DNA of 64,000 nucleotides from Enterobacter chengduensis (GCF_001984825.2 NZ_CP043318.1:3844001-3908000); one strand, 5' to 3'. Positions 52,209 to 61,676 are shown, counted from the stretch's first letter. Numbers and translations: made by a program. Notes: generated from the sequence alone by a model not told the origin.

Positions 52209-52751
52209 TTAAAGAGGCTGAACGGAAGGGAAGTCTATCTCCGTGTCGTTAATGCGATTAATCATATTAGTGAATAATATGGCAGTAACGACGCCCACTG
52301 TTTCAACAACCTGCTGGTCGCTGAAACCCGCCACTTTAAATGCACTGACATGCTGTGCAGATACCGTGCCGCGTGTAGAGACCAGCAGCTGCACGAATTT
52401 TACCAGCGCATCAATACGTACATCGTCCACCAGAAAACCCTGACGCAGCTCCCGCGTCTGGGCTTCACTGAAACCTGCCTTTACTGCCAGTGGGGTGTGC
52501 GCTGCCAGGCAGTAATCACAGCCGCTTTCTTCACTGACCGCGAGGTTTATTGCTTCTCGCTCACGTGCATTCAGGCTGCTTTTAGCCAGAACGGCGTTGA
52601 GCTGCAGGGTCTGGGCCAGAAGTGCAGGGGCATTGCTGCCGATAGTAAGGTAGGCGTTTGGTACTTTACCCATCACCTGTTTGATACTGCGATAAAGTTC
52701 GTCGGTTTTCCCACTTGCTTCGTTAACGGGGACAGTATGTAAGCGACTCAT
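52209..52751 (-). CDS. AhpD-like carboxymuconolactone decarboxylase family protein
   Basis: A 180-residue helical protein with the redox motif EESGCDYCLAAH (Cys 78, Cys 81, His 85), the CxxC site of alkylhydroperoxidase AhpD. It probably works as a peroxidase or thiol reductase. It lies 18 bases after the SDR gene and shares its orientation, so one operon. Similar to the uncharacterised peroxidase-related group. Confidence 0.87.
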   Translation of the reverse strand: MSRLHTVPVNEASGKTDELYRSIKQVMGKVPNAYLTIGSNAPALLAQTLQLNAVLAKSSLNAREREAINLAVSEESGCDYCLAAHTPLAVKAGFSEAQTRELRQGFLVDDVRIDALVKFVQLLVSTRGTVSAQHVSAFKVAGFSDQQVVETVGVVTAILFTNMINRINDTEIDFPSVQPL

Positions 52752-52769
52752 ATATTCGTATCCTGTTAA

Positions 52770-53588
52770 TTAATGTTTTGATGAAGGTGTGAGATAGCGA
52801 GCCGCCGGCACGTTGTGTGAAAAGTCTTCCATAATGGCCTGACGCGCCCGCTCCCAGGTCTCAAGACGACTTTCATCATGCAGGGATGGAATTGTGATTA
52901 ACTCCCCCTGCATAAACCCTGACAGCGCCGCATCGACCATATTTTCAGCCTGCATAACAATGCCGGGATCAACCTGACTCAGAGGAAGGCCGCCGTTTTC
53001 CCAGAACGGTGTGGCCGTGGCGCTGGGTAATACTGCCTGAATCTGAATACCTTTATCGGCTAATTCATGGTGCAGTGAACGGGTGAATGCCAGTACGTAG
53101 GCCTTGCTGCCACCGTATACGCCATTCAACACTTCCGGCGCTATTCCGACAATGGACGCAATATTGATGATAGCCCCACGCCCACGCGCAATGAAGCCTG
53201 GCACCACGGCGTAAGTCAGGCGGGTAAGAGCAACCACGTTCAGGTTAATCATGGCGGTCATCTTTTCAACATCACTGTCAACCAGCGGCGTGTGTGTCCC
53301 TATCCCCGCGTTATTGACCAACAGCGTGATGCTTGCATCATTGCGCAGCCTGTTTTCAAGCGCAGCGAGCTGGCCTGAATCATTCAGATCGGCCGCCACC
53401 ACCTCCACGTTACGCTCGCTGTCAGCCGTGATATGGCTGGCCATCTGGTTCAGGCGGTTGTGATTACGGGCCACAATAATCAGGTCATACCCCATTCTGG
53501 CCAGTTTTGCTGCATAGAGCGCCCCCATACCGGTTGAAGCGCCTGTAACAACAGCCGTTCCTTTTGCTGATTCACTCATCGTATTCAC
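52770..53588 (-). CDS. Short-chain dehydrogenase/reductase
   Basis: A 272-residue SDR. Cofactor loop VVTGASTGMGALYAAKLARM (TGxxxGxG), NNAGIG, catalytic Ser near NIASIVG and Tyr/Lys in YGGSKAY. Arg after the first strand (IIVARNHNRL) suggests NADP. It heads the leftward oxidoreductase operon and is divergent from the GlxA-type regulator, which likely controls it. Substrate unknown. Confidence 0.88.
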   Translation of the reverse strand: MNTMSESAKGTAVVTGASTGMGALYAAKLARMGYDLIIVARNHNRLNQMASHITADSERNVEVVAADLNDSGQLAALENRLRNDASITLLVNNAGIGTHTPLVDSDVEKMTAMINLNVVALTRLTYAVVPGFIARGRGAIINIASIVGIAPEVLNGVYGGSKAYVLAFTRSLHHELADKGIQIQAVLPSATATPFWENGGLPLSQVDPGIVMQAENMVDAALSGFMQGELITIPSLHDESRLETWERARQAIMEDFSHNVPAARYLTPSSKH

Positions 53589-53843
53589 CTTATGTGACGT
53601 GTGGGATGTAATGAGGCTACGTTAAAGACCAGAAAAGAAACTGACGTATAAGGGTATCTTTTCAGACATGCTGCGTTATAGAGATAGGCAAAGCGAAATC
53701 GATGAGGCTTAATTTGAAAGTGCTTTATTTAAACGTATTAAATGGGTTATATCCTGTGAAAGCACAACGTGTGGTCTGATAACGTCACTGAGATAAAACG
53801 TTATCAGAAGCCGATTCAGTTAATGGAACAGGAGAAAGTATTC

Positions 53844-54794
53844 ATGCATCGGGTAGGGCTTCTTATTGCAGATCAGTTTCAGTCCCTGGCGTTATCGACC
53901 CTGACCATCTTTGAATTTGCTAATCTTGTTTTGAACGAGCCCTTTTATAACTGCACGGTATATTCGGAAACCGGCGGTGAGATAGCCTCCTCCTATGGGA
54001 TAAAAGTTATCAGCCAGCCGATCTCTGAAGATATGACAGTTGATACCTGGCTGATTGGCGGGGTGCTAACACCCGCGAAGTTGCCGGCATCACCCGGCGT
54101 AGTACATTTTTTACAACATCATGCTCAGCGCGCGCGACGCGTTGCGGGTATTTGCACGGGCGCTTTCGTTCTTGCTCAGGCGGGATTACTGAAAGAGAAA
54201 CGCGCCACAACGCACTGGGCTTATACCCAGAGTTTAAAAGCTCTCCATCCAACCGTAAGAACCGAAGACGATCTGATTTACATCATTGACGATCATTTGT
54301 GGACCTCAGCCGGAATGACCGCGGGTTTTGACATGGTACTGGCGATGGTGGAAAAAGATCATGGTACTGATGTCGCGAGAAGCATTGCACACCGGATGGT
54401 TATGAATCAACATCGTTCGGGCGGCCAGCGCCAGCATTCTGAGTTGCTAATGCTATCGCCTAAAAGCGATCGCTTACAAATTGCCATAGAGTATGTGCGA
54501 AAAAACCTCAGTAAAACTTTATCCGTAGAACACCTTGCGGATGCGATACATTTAAGCACACGTCAGCTTAACCGCCTGTTTTTGAATGAAATGGGTAAAT
54601 CACCCGCACGCGTCATTGAGCGACTACGGCTGGAAGCAGCCCGAACGATGATTGAACAGACGCGTTTGTCACTTGATGTCATTGCGCGAGAGTCTGGCTT
54701 CAGAGATCGCCGGCACATGCGCAATGTATTTGTGAAGGGTTATGGAATTCCTCCACAGTCGCTACGTACTGGAAAAAGTCCGGTTACCCCTTAA
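53844..54794 (+). CDS. GlxA-type AraC-family transcriptional regulator
   Basis: 316 residues: a DJ-1/PfpI-like N domain (about 1-180; GICTGAFVLAQAGLL holds the Cys elbow) and a C-terminal AraC DNA-binding domain with two helix-turn-helix units (about 215-310; SVEHLADAIHLSTRQLNRLF, LDVIARESGFRDRRHMRNVF). ATG 53844 is chosen since AGGAGA lies 9 bases upstream; 53823 and 53769 are also in frame. Divergent from the SDR-AhpD-MDR operon across 255 bases, so probably its activator. Confidence 0.85.
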   Translation: MHRVGLLIADQFQSLALSTLTIFEFANLVLNEPFYNCTVYSETGGEIASSYGIKVISQPISEDMTVDTWLIGGVLTPAKLPASPGVVHFLQHHAQRARRVAGICTGAFVLAQAGLLKEKRATTHWAYTQSLKALHPTVRTEDDLIYIIDDHLWTSAGMTAGFDMVLAMVEKDHGTDVARSIAHRMVMNQHRSGGQRQHSELLMLSPKSDRLQIAIEYVRKNLSKTLSVEHLADAIHLSTRQLNRLFLNEMGKSPARVIERLRLEAARTMIEQTRLSLDVIARESGFRDRRHMRNVFVKGYGIPPQSLRTGKSPVTP

Positions 54795-55289
54795 TGTATT
54801 GCGCCAGGCAAAATCAATTCGTGATTTACATCCTTTGACTGCACATCGCCATTTTTTAATGTCTGTTAATGGCACTAATCAGACATTTGAACTCTTCCCT
54901 TTCCTGGACATCTGGACCTAGGTACTGGCATGAATTGCAGTAACTAAACCGAGATGTCTATCCCGGAATTTGGATATTGGCAGTATCCTCGCGATACTTA
55001 TGCTACTGCCGTGTAAGCGACCGTCTCTCTGACATGTCCCTTGGTAAAAGCATGCAGCAGATGGCCTGGGGTTCCGCCAAGCACCCTACGCTGCGCAATG
55101 ATTTCGTCATAGTAGATAGGGGCTTTGACAATGATAAAATCCATATCGGAGTATTTATCAAATCCGCATGAATAATCGAGCCACTTGCGCGAAGGAAGTG
55201 AATCTATGAATCAGATTGAAGGCATAATCTTATGGTTATTCCGGCATCTGATACACAATCGCACCAGATGCCGTCCTTTTCGGCTAATC
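54795..55289. other. Spacer with a possible gene fragment
   Basis: About 500 bases without a firm gene. On the minus strand 54998-55144 reads as 48 codons (MDFIIVKAPIYYDEIIAQRR...), protein-like in composition but without a ribosome site, so perhaps the end of a lost gene. A hairpin GGCATCTG/CAGATGCC (55243-55272) lies just past the next operon's stop and may help end its transcript; it lacks a strong T run. Confidence 0.4.
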
Positions 55290-55925
55290 TCAGTGATGCT
55301 GCAACAACACCTGTGAAATCTTCCTAGCTTCACCTGCCGGATCCGCCGAATGCGTGATCGCTGATCCCACAATCACCACATCCGGGCCTAACAGCGCATA
55401 ATCCTTTACCGTCTGGCTGCTGATGCCACCAGCCACGGCAATCCGGGCTTTCCGGCGCGCCTTAAGCATCGTGACCAAATTATCAATCGGCTTACGCCCC
55501 GCAGCCTGCTGATCGGTACCGGTGTGTACCGCCAGCAGATCGGCACCGGCGGCCTCCAGCAAAATAACTCTGGCAGTAAGATCATCGACAGAAATCATAT
55601 CCACCACCACCTGTTTTCCCGTCTCTTTTGCCGCCAGGATACACGCTTGGATCGTTAAAACATCCGTCACGCCCAGAACCGTAACGTAGTCTGCGCCAGC
55701 ATCAAATAACAGCCGGGACTCGAAATATCCCCCATCCATAATTTTCGCATCCGCCAGTACTTCCTTATGCGGGTATTTTTCTTTAATGGCTTTAATCGCA
55801 TTCACGCCTTCCCGAATAAGAAAGGGTGTTCCCACTTCAATAATATCAACGTCATCAACCACCTTATCAATAAATACCATCGCTTCAGGCAGGGTTAACT
55901 CGTCCAGGGCAAGCTGTAATTTCAT
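55290..55925 (-). CDS. 3-hexulose-6-phosphate synthase
   Basis: A 211-residue TIM barrel of the OMP decarboxylase superfamily that joins formaldehyde to ribulose 5-phosphate, or splits hexulose 6-phosphate in reverse. The DxKxxD motif is present (LADAKIMDGG, about 58-67), with EVGTPFLIREG and AVAGGIS typical of HPS. The related keto-gulonate-phosphate decarboxylase is the alternative, but the adjacent hexuloisomerase gene favours HPS. Last gene of a four-gene operon; 23 bases after the isomerase. Confidence 0.88.
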   Translation of the reverse strand: MKLQLALDELTLPEAMVFIDKVVDDVDIIEVGTPFLIREGVNAIKAIKEKYPHKEVLADAKIMDGGYFESRLLFDAGADYVTVLGVTDVLTIQACILAAKETGKQVVVDMISVDDLTARVILLEAAGADLLAVHTGTDQQAAGRKPIDNLVTMLKARRKARIAVAGGISSQTVKDYALLGPDVVIVGSAITHSADPAGEARKISQVLLQHH

Positions 55926-55948
55926 GTTGGTTTCCTTGTGTCGAATGA

Positions 55949-56515
55949 CTATTCGAGGTTGGCGTGCAGCGCAAAGCCTTTGGTTAAGCGATATCCCGTC
56001 GACTGCGCCAGATTCACAATCATGGCGTCACCCAGCACCATGACCGCCTCTTCAAACAGGCTGCCGCCGGGCAGAATGCCTTTCACATTCTCGGGTCCAT
56101 CCGGCAGTTTGTCGGAATAAGCCGGGATCCTGACCGCCACCCCCGCCAGTTTCCCCAGCGTGGACTCGGGGAAAATGGTCAGCAAGGCCACAGTGCCACC
56201 CAGTTGCTTCGCTTTCGTAGCTACATTCACCAGCGAAGCCGTTTCGCCCGATGCGCTGGCCAGCAGCAGCAGGTCGCCTTTTTGCAGCGCAGGCGTGACC
56301 ACATCGCCGACCACATGCACCTTCAGGCCGATATGCATCAGGCGCATCGCAAAAGCCTTCAGCATTAACAGCGAGCGCCCTGCGCCAAAAACAAATATCG
56401 CGTTCGCTTCAGCGATGGCCTGCTCCAGACGCGCCAGCGCAGCGCCATCAATCCGCGACATCGCCTGATGCAGGTCGCTACAGGCAACGCCTGCAACAGA
56501 TTGCGTTTCCATCAT
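55949..56515 (-). CDS. 6-phospho-3-hexuloisomerase
   Basis: A 188-residue SIS-fold isomerase that converts 3-hexulose 6-phosphate and fructose 6-phosphate. IFVFGAGRSLLMLKAFAMRL and ASASGETASLVNVATKAKQL hold the phosphate-binding Ser and Gly residues; the ending HANLE is typical of PHI. Its start overlaps the end of the phosphoglucose isomerase gene by 4 bases. Partner of HPS in the ribulose monophosphate pathway. Confidence 0.9.
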   Translation of the reverse strand: MMETQSVAGVACSDLHQAMSRIDGAALARLEQAIAEANAIFVFGAGRSLLMLKAFAMRLMHIGLKVHVVGDVVTPALQKGDLLLLASASGETASLVNVATKAKQLGGTVALLTIFPESTLGKLAGVAVRIPAYSDKLPDGPENVKGILPGGSLFEEAVMVLGDAMIVNLAQSTGYRLTKGFALHANLE

Positions 56516-57354
56516 GCGTCCTCCTGACAGAGCGGAAATAAATCATCCTGATACTGGAGCATCCCCATGATTTCCCGGACATAGTTATCGACATGTCCCA
56601 GAAAGTGAAAACGTTCCGGCGCGGCGCGATAGCGTTGGTAAAGCGGCGTATCGAAGGTGATGCCAAGATGCGGGTTCTCTTTGACGGTGGCGAATTTGAT
56701 GTGCGGAATATGCGGGTAGTAGTGATTCTTGCGCACGCAGAGCTGCCCGTTCTCCTCCACGATGTAGCAGGCCATACCGTGGTAAAACTGCACCGTGTCG
56801 TAGTGAACCGCGCAGGGTTTATACGCCAGGTTGCTGAACACCAGCGGCCCGTCGCCAATATTGATGGAGCAGTGGCCATAATTCGGCGGCACGATAATGC
56901 TCTGCCCCTCCTTCACCACCGCCACGATAAGATCGTCGACCACCAGATCTTTTGGCGCGACGGCAAAATCCGGCGACTTTTGCAGGATATACACCGCCGT
57001 GCCCTTAATCACTTCATACACTTCCGGATGGGTGTTGCGCCGCGTGTCGTTATAGCCGTGATAGTGACCGCTGGTTTTCTTGCGCTCCTTGCCAATTGTT
57101 CCCGGCATGATGATGGTGATGTCGTACTGATACTGGTCAGCAGCAAGCCGTTGCTGATCCTCCGCAAAGCTGAGCCCGCGATAAACATCGTAAGCCGGTT
57201 CATCACGCTGCGCTTCGGTGAACTCCGGTAAAACCACGGCCATCTGCCCGGCGCTTTTGCGGCCAAAGCCGAGATAGTTTAGCGGCGGTTTCAGCGCCAT
57301 TACGCCATCATCATCGAGATACAGCGGCAGGCCGCTGTGGTGTAGCTGTTTCAT
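56512..57354 (-). CDS. Cupin-type glucose-6-phosphate isomerase
   Basis: A 280-residue cupin isomerase for glucose 6-phosphate and fructose 6-phosphate, unrelated in fold to ordinary Pgi. Metal ligands are visible in GHYHGYNDTRRNTHPEVYEVIKG (two His and a Glu) and in PPNYGHCSINIG (His). Known mainly from archaea, and also from some enterobacteria such as Salmonella. It lies between the EIIBC and hexuloisomerase genes with 4-base overlaps on both sides. Confidence 0.9.
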   Translation of the reverse strand: MKQLHHSGLPLYLDDDGVMALKPPLNYLGFGRKSAGQMAVVLPEFTEAQRDEPAYDVYRGLSFAEDQQRLAADQYQYDITIIMPGTIGKERKKTSGHYHGYNDTRRNTHPEVYEVIKGTAVYILQKSPDFAVAPKDLVVDDLIVAVVKEGQSIIVPPNYGHCSINIGDGPLVFSNLAYKPCAVHYDTVQFYHGMACYIVEENGQLCVRKNHYYPHIPHIKFATVKENPHLGITFDTPLYQRYRAAPERFHFLGHVDNYVREIMGMLQYQDDLFPLCQEDA

Positions 57355-58877
57355 TTTGCCTCCTGTATATACGTGTTAGCTGCGCGGATCGCCTCTTTCA
57401 GCCGATCGGATTTCATACCAAAAACACTCTGAATGTTGTTCCCGACCTCGACGACGCCCGCCGCCCCAAGCTGTTTCAGCAGTGCCTTGTCCACCAGCGT
57501 CTTATCCGTCACGTCAATGCGCAGACGCGACATGCACGCTTCAATGCTGGTCATATTCCCCAGCCCGCCATAGGCCAGAATGATGCCGCTCACCAGGTCG
57601 TTCTGTTCGTTTTCCTGCACCACCGCGTTTTCTTCGATTTCACGACCTGGCTTCAGCAAGTTCCAGCGGCGGATGGCAAAGGTAAACAGGGCGTAGTACA
57701 CCGCTCCCATTACCAGCCCGACCGGGAACACCATGTACCAGTGAGGCGCGCGCGGCAGGACGCCAAAGAAGAGATAGTCGATAAGCCCGCCGGAGAAAGA
57801 GAGACCGATGTGTACGCTGAACCACTCCATCAGCAGGAACACCAGCCCCGCAAGGACGGCGTGAATGCCATACAGCACGGGCGCAACAAACAGGGAGGAG
57901 AACTCAATCGGCTCGGTGATGCCGCAGACGATAGAGGTGATCGCGCCAGAGAGCATAATGCCCTTCACCCGCGCTCTGTTTTCCGGGCTGGCGCAGCGGT
58001 AGATCGCCAGCGCAATCGCCGGAATACAGAACATCTTGATAGGCGTCAGCCCGGCCATAAAGGTTCCGGCGGTAATCGGCACCTGGTCTTTCAACTGGGC
58101 AAAAAAGATCAGCTGGTCACCATGCACCACCTGCCCGGCCTTGTTCACGTACTCGCCAAACTGCAGCCAGAAGGTCGGCCACCAGACATGGTTAAGACCA
58201 AACGGGATCAGCAGCCGCTCGACAAAACCGAACAGGAAGGCGGACACGCCCGGCCCCTGCACCGTCATGGTATTCGACAGGCCATTAATCAGATGCTGAA
58301 CCGGCGGCCAGACCACCGCCATCACCAGCCCGACAAACAGCGCGGCGAAGGAGGTCACTATCGGCACGAAGCGCTTGCCGGAGAAGAACTCCAGCCACGA
58401 AGGAAGCTGGATGCGGTAATACCGTTTATACAGCCAGGCGGCAATAATCCCGATGATGATGCCGCCAAACACGCCGGTCTGCAGCGAAGGAATGCCCAGC
58501 ACCATCGTGTAGTCACGCACCTGCGCCACCGACTCGGGCGTGATCCCCAGAAACTGGCCGATGGTGACGTTCATAATCAGAAACCCGGCGATCGCCGATA
58601 ACCCGGCAATGCCCTGATCGTCACTAAGCCCTACCGCCACGCCGACCGCAAACAGCAGCGGCAGGTTAGCGAAAATCGCACTGCCCGCTTCTGCCATCAG
58701 CTTCAGCACGTGAACCAGCCAGTCAGCGCCGAGAAACGGCAGGCTGGCGACAATATTGGGATCCTGAAAGCTGACGCCGAAGGCCAGCAAAATACCGGCG
58801 GCAGGCAGCATGGCAATGGGGATCATTAACGATCGCCCGATGCTTTGTAACATTTGCAGAAGGTAGAATCTTTTCAT
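57351..58877 (-). CDS. PTS EIIBC transporter, glucose/maltose (MalX) type
   Basis: 508 residues. The EIIC domain (about 1-400) has about ten helices, including LFAVGVAVGLSDDQGIAGLS, ITEPIEFSSLFVAPVLYGIH and GLSFSGGLIDYLF, typical of the glucose-glucoside family. The C-terminal EIIB domain has the phosphorylated Cys in IEACMSRLRIDV (about 441). No EIIA is encoded here, so it must borrow one such as Crr. First gene of the operon, divergent from the SgrR-like regulator. It probably imports a hexose as its 6-phosphate. Confidence 0.9.
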   Translation of the reverse strand: MKRFYLLQMLQSIGRSLMIPIAMLPAAGILLAFGVSFQDPNIVASLPFLGADWLVHVLKLMAEAGSAIFANLPLLFAVGVAVGLSDDQGIAGLSAIAGFLIMNVTIGQFLGITPESVAQVRDYTMVLGIPSLQTGVFGGIIIGIIAAWLYKRYYRIQLPSWLEFFSGKRFVPIVTSFAALFVGLVMAVVWPPVQHLINGLSNTMTVQGPGVSAFLFGFVERLLIPFGLNHVWWPTFWLQFGEYVNKAGQVVHGDQLIFFAQLKDQVPITAGTFMAGLTPIKMFCIPAIALAIYRCASPENRARVKGIMLSGAITSIVCGITEPIEFSSLFVAPVLYGIHAVLAGLVFLLMEWFSVHIGLSFSGGLIDYLFFGVLPRAPHWYMVFPVGLVMGAVYYALFTFAIRRWNLLKPGREIEENAVVQENEQNDLVSGIILAYGGLGNMTSIEACMSRLRIDVTDKTLVDKALLKQLGAAGVVEVGNNIQSVFGMKSDRLKEAIRAANTYIQEAK

Positions 58878-59099
58878 CTCGATCTCCTGAGCGCTTCTTT
58901 ATGACAGGGATTCGCACAACAGCAGGTTCTGCTCCGAACACTTTCAGTATCCGAACCGGAGGTGATTAAAAAAACAGCAATCAAAGACGAAAGTTATTTC
59001 CGGTTTTCGCTTAAAATCGGAAAATTTATGAGGACAATCACGCCAGAAGCCATCAGAAAGGGATAAAAGAGGAAATCGCGTTCGGCGGGAGGCCATCAC

Positions 59100-60779
59100 A
59101 TGAGTATCTTCGAGGCGCATTTTCGCAGACTGCATGCCCGCTACGGCGCAGGTCAGACGCACGAATTACAGATGCACGAGATCGCCGCCATCTTCGGCTG
59201 TTCGGTGCGTAACTGCCGGATTGCACTGAAAAAGATGCATCAGGAAAAATGGCTCGACTGGCAGCCGCAGCGCGGACGCGGCAAGCGCTCACGGCTCCAC
59301 CTGTTAACCTCGCCGGAAAAGCTGTTCAGCCAGAACGTCAACAAGCTGCTGGAGAAGCAGGATTACGGCAACGTGCTGCGGTTTATCGGCAACGAAAAGT
59401 ATCTGCTGGATCGCCTGAGCCTGTGGCGCTTTGGGGTACAGGATAAAAGCAGCGAAACGCGGGTACGCATCCCCTACTATCGCAATCTGGATCCGCTTAA
59501 TCCGCTCGTTCCCCTGCGGCGAACCGAACGCCACCTCCTGCGCCAGTGCCTCAGCGGACTGACGCGCTATGACGCCGTTCAGGGCAGGATCGTCCCCGAT
59601 ATTGCCCACTACTGGACCCACAACGAGGACTTTACCCGCTGGGAGTTCTGGCTGAAATCCACCGCCCGCTTTGCCGATGGCAGCGAACTGGATGCCTGCG
59701 CCGTTCAGCGCTGCCTGCTCGCCGCCAGCCAGAGCCCGCAGTTCGCCCCGCTTTTCAGCCCAATCAAAACCATCACCGCTGACGCCCCCTGGCATCTGGC
59801 GATTGAAACGCATCACCCGGTCAGGCGGCTCGACTGTCTACTCGCCACTCAGCCGACGATGCTGTTCGATTACCAGCGCGGACTCATCCGCTGTACCGGT
59901 GCTTTCCACCTGCAGGAGCACAGCGACAACTTTATGGTTTTGCGGCGCAATCAACACTGGCACCAGGCGCGGCCCGGACTGGATGAGATCACCATTTTCA
60001 CCTGGGCTCCGGAGCATATCAGCATGAGCTTTATCCCCCTGCTACGGGGCGAGGAGGCGCAGGATGACCGCCCGCTCAACGAGCGTAGTCTGGAACAGGG
60101 ATGCTGTTTTGTTCTGCTCGACTGTGAAGGAGCCTTTGCGGATGAGGCCGGAAGGCGGTTTATCAATTACCTGCTGCAACCTGTCGAACTCCTCAGCCAG
60201 ACGCAGCTTCCCGACGAATACGCGCGCATCCTCTCCGTTGCTCAGGGCATGCTGCCGCAGTGGAACCACCGCCCGGTAGATTTTGGCGGGATCACAGCGC
60301 CGTTTAACCTGCGTCAGCCGGTTATTATCAGCACCTTTCAGCAGCCGGAACTGGTGGAGCTTGCCGGAGCGATTCGCATCCTGCTTGAACGCTGGCATAT
60401 TCGCGCCGAAATACGGATCGACGCATTTGACCGCTTTAACAACCAGCCGCGCCCTCCCGCGGATATCTGGCTCAGCAACTTTATGCTTGATACCCTTTCG
60501 GTTCCGGCGTTTCTGGAATGGCTGGCGTCCACCACGCTGTTTACGCGGCTACCTGAAGCCCAGCGACGAAACCTGAACGCCCTGCTACCGACCATTCTGA
60601 ACAGCAACGATGAAAAGGCATTCGCCACCATTGCCGCCTTTTTCCATGAGATTACCCATCAGCGATATGTCATTCCTTTGCTGCATCACTGGATGGAATT
60701 TGCGACCGAGAAGTCATTTACCTGGCGGGATTTAAATACGCTGGGATGGCCGGATTTCAGCCAACTTTGGCTCGAATAA
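59100..60779 (+). CDS. SgrR-like transcriptional regulator
   Basis: 559 residues: N-terminal winged helix-turn-helix of the SgrR_N type (about 15-65: MHEIAAIFGCSVRNCRIALK, QPQRGRGKRSRL) and a C-terminal extracellular-solute-binding-like domain (SBP_bac_5, about 160-430: LVPLRRTERHLLRQCLSGLT). SgrR itself senses sugar-phosphate stress and activates the small RNA SgrS. This paralogue is not at the sgrR locus and faces the EIIBC-PGI-PHI-HPS operon across 222 bases, so it probably senses a sugar phosphate or sugar of that pathway. Confidence 0.87.
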   Translation: MSIFEAHFRRLHARYGAGQTHELQMHEIAAIFGCSVRNCRIALKKMHQEKWLDWQPQRGRGKRSRLHLLTSPEKLFSQNVNKLLEKQDYGNVLRFIGNEKYLLDRLSLWRFGVQDKSSETRVRIPYYRNLDPLNPLVPLRRTERHLLRQCLSGLTRYDAVQGRIVPDIAHYWTHNEDFTRWEFWLKSTARFADGSELDACAVQRCLLAASQSPQFAPLFSPIKTITADAPWHLAIETHHPVRRLDCLLATQPTMLFDYQRGLIRCTGAFHLQEHSDNFMVLRRNQHWHQARPGLDEITIFTWAPEHISMSFIPLLRGEEAQDDRPLNERSLEQGCCFVLLDCEGAFADEAGRRFINYLLQPVELLSQTQLPDEYARILSVAQGMLPQWNHRPVDFGGITAPFNLRQPVIISTFQQPELVELAGAIRILLERWHIRAEIRIDAFDRFNNQPRPPADIWLSNFMLDTLSVPAFLEWLASTTLFTRLPEAQRRNLNALLPTILNSNDEKAFATIAAFFHEITHQRYVIPLLHHWMEFATEKSFTWRDLNTLGWPDFSQLWLE

Positions 60780-61136
60780 TGCACGCCCGCAAAAGCTCGC
60801 TAAAGGGCCTTTAAAGGCCTTTAAGGGTAAGGGAGAGAAGTGCGGGATTTGGGGGGAACGTTTGGCCATCTGCATTGGCTACGTCCTCACGACGGAGACT
60901 GTTCATAGTCCTCTGTACTGACGCCCCAATATGGCTTTACCGCCAGCGCCGATTGCTGAACAGGTCAATGTCATCGAAGAGATCTGCACGAGCCAGATCC
61001 TGGGTTTTGTAGGCCCGTTTTCTGATGCACTGCTTTTTCAGCGAACTGAAGCAAGGTCGTAGAAGTAAAACAGTACTGCTAGCAACTGGGGCAGTTTCTC
61101 GCTTTAGCGGAGGCCAACAGTATGCTTAGATTCAGC
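60780..61136. other. Spacer with an IS3-type transposase remnant
   Basis: Non-coding apart from the transposase fragment given separately. AAAGGGCCTTTAAAGGCCTTTAAGGG (60802-60827) is a set of overlapping palindromes just past the regulator stop and may form a weak terminator. Confidence 0.45.
60937..61050 (-). pseudogene. C-terminal remnant of an IS3-family transposase
   Basis: 37 codons read FSSLKKQCIRKRAYKTQDLA, then RADLFDDIDLFSNRRWR. The order SLKK...ARADLFDxIDLFxNRRRR is the C-terminal end of IS3 OrfB proteins. No other part of the element was recognised nearby, so this is a decayed fragment, different from the intact ISEhe3-like copy. Confidence 0.65.
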
Positions 61137-61676
61137 TTATGCCGTCAGCCGATAGTGCGACTGCACCAGACCCGAAGGGAAGCTGCGGCTGGATAATAGC
61201 GTCAAATCGATATCATGGGGTAATACTCCAAATAGCGGTTTTCCCGAACCGAGCAGAACAGGAACAGTTGTGATAACGATATCGGCAACCAGACCTTCGC
61301 GCAGGAAAGACTGTATTAACTGCCCACCATCGATATAGACCCGGTGCACGTTCTTCTCCATCAGGTCAGCAAGAGCCTCCCTTGGCGTGCGGCATGAAAA
61401 CTGCACTTTTCCCTTCAGCGCCTCGGGCACGGGGGTATCGGTTAGCTGCCGGGAAAGCACCAGCACGGGTCGATCATAAGGCCATTCGTCAAAGGTCAGC
61501 ACCTTCTCATAGCTGCCTCGCCCCATAATGATCCAATCTTTGTCTGCGATAAATGCGGCATAGCCATGATCTTCTGTCGGGTCATCGCGCTTCAACAGCC
61601 AGTCGATATCGCCATCCTGTCGAGCGATATAACCATCAAGACTGACCGCGATGAAAACATGTGTGGTGACCATCAA
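61137..61676 (-). CDS. Dihydrofolate reductase-family protein (RibD C-terminal type)
   Basis: A 179-residue reductase: MVTTHVFIAVSLDGYIARQD, WIIMGRGSYEKVL, VYIDGGQLIQSFLREGLVAD and TTVPVLLGSGKPLF. The fold binds NADPH; many such proteins are of unknown substrate and are not true Fol A enzymes. Stands alone, with spacer on both sides. Confidence 0.88.
   Translation of the reverse strand: MMVTTHVFIAVSLDGYIARQDGDIDWLLKRDDPTEDHGYAAFIADKDWIIMGRGSYEKVLTFDEWPYDRPVLVLSRQLTDTPVPEALKGKVQFSCRTPREALADLMEKNVHRVYIDGGQLIQSFLREGLVADIVITTVPVLLGSGKPLFGVLPHDIDLTLLSSRSFPSGLVQSHYRLTA

Noticed and set aside
54977..55171. A 64-codon plus-strand frame upstream of the HPS gene
   Set aside because: No ribosome site; the opposite strand looks more protein-like, and neither is convincing.
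57741..58601. A 286-codon plus-strand frame over the EIIBC gene
   Set aside because: Antisense shadow; composition dominated by Arg, His and Gln, no family motif.
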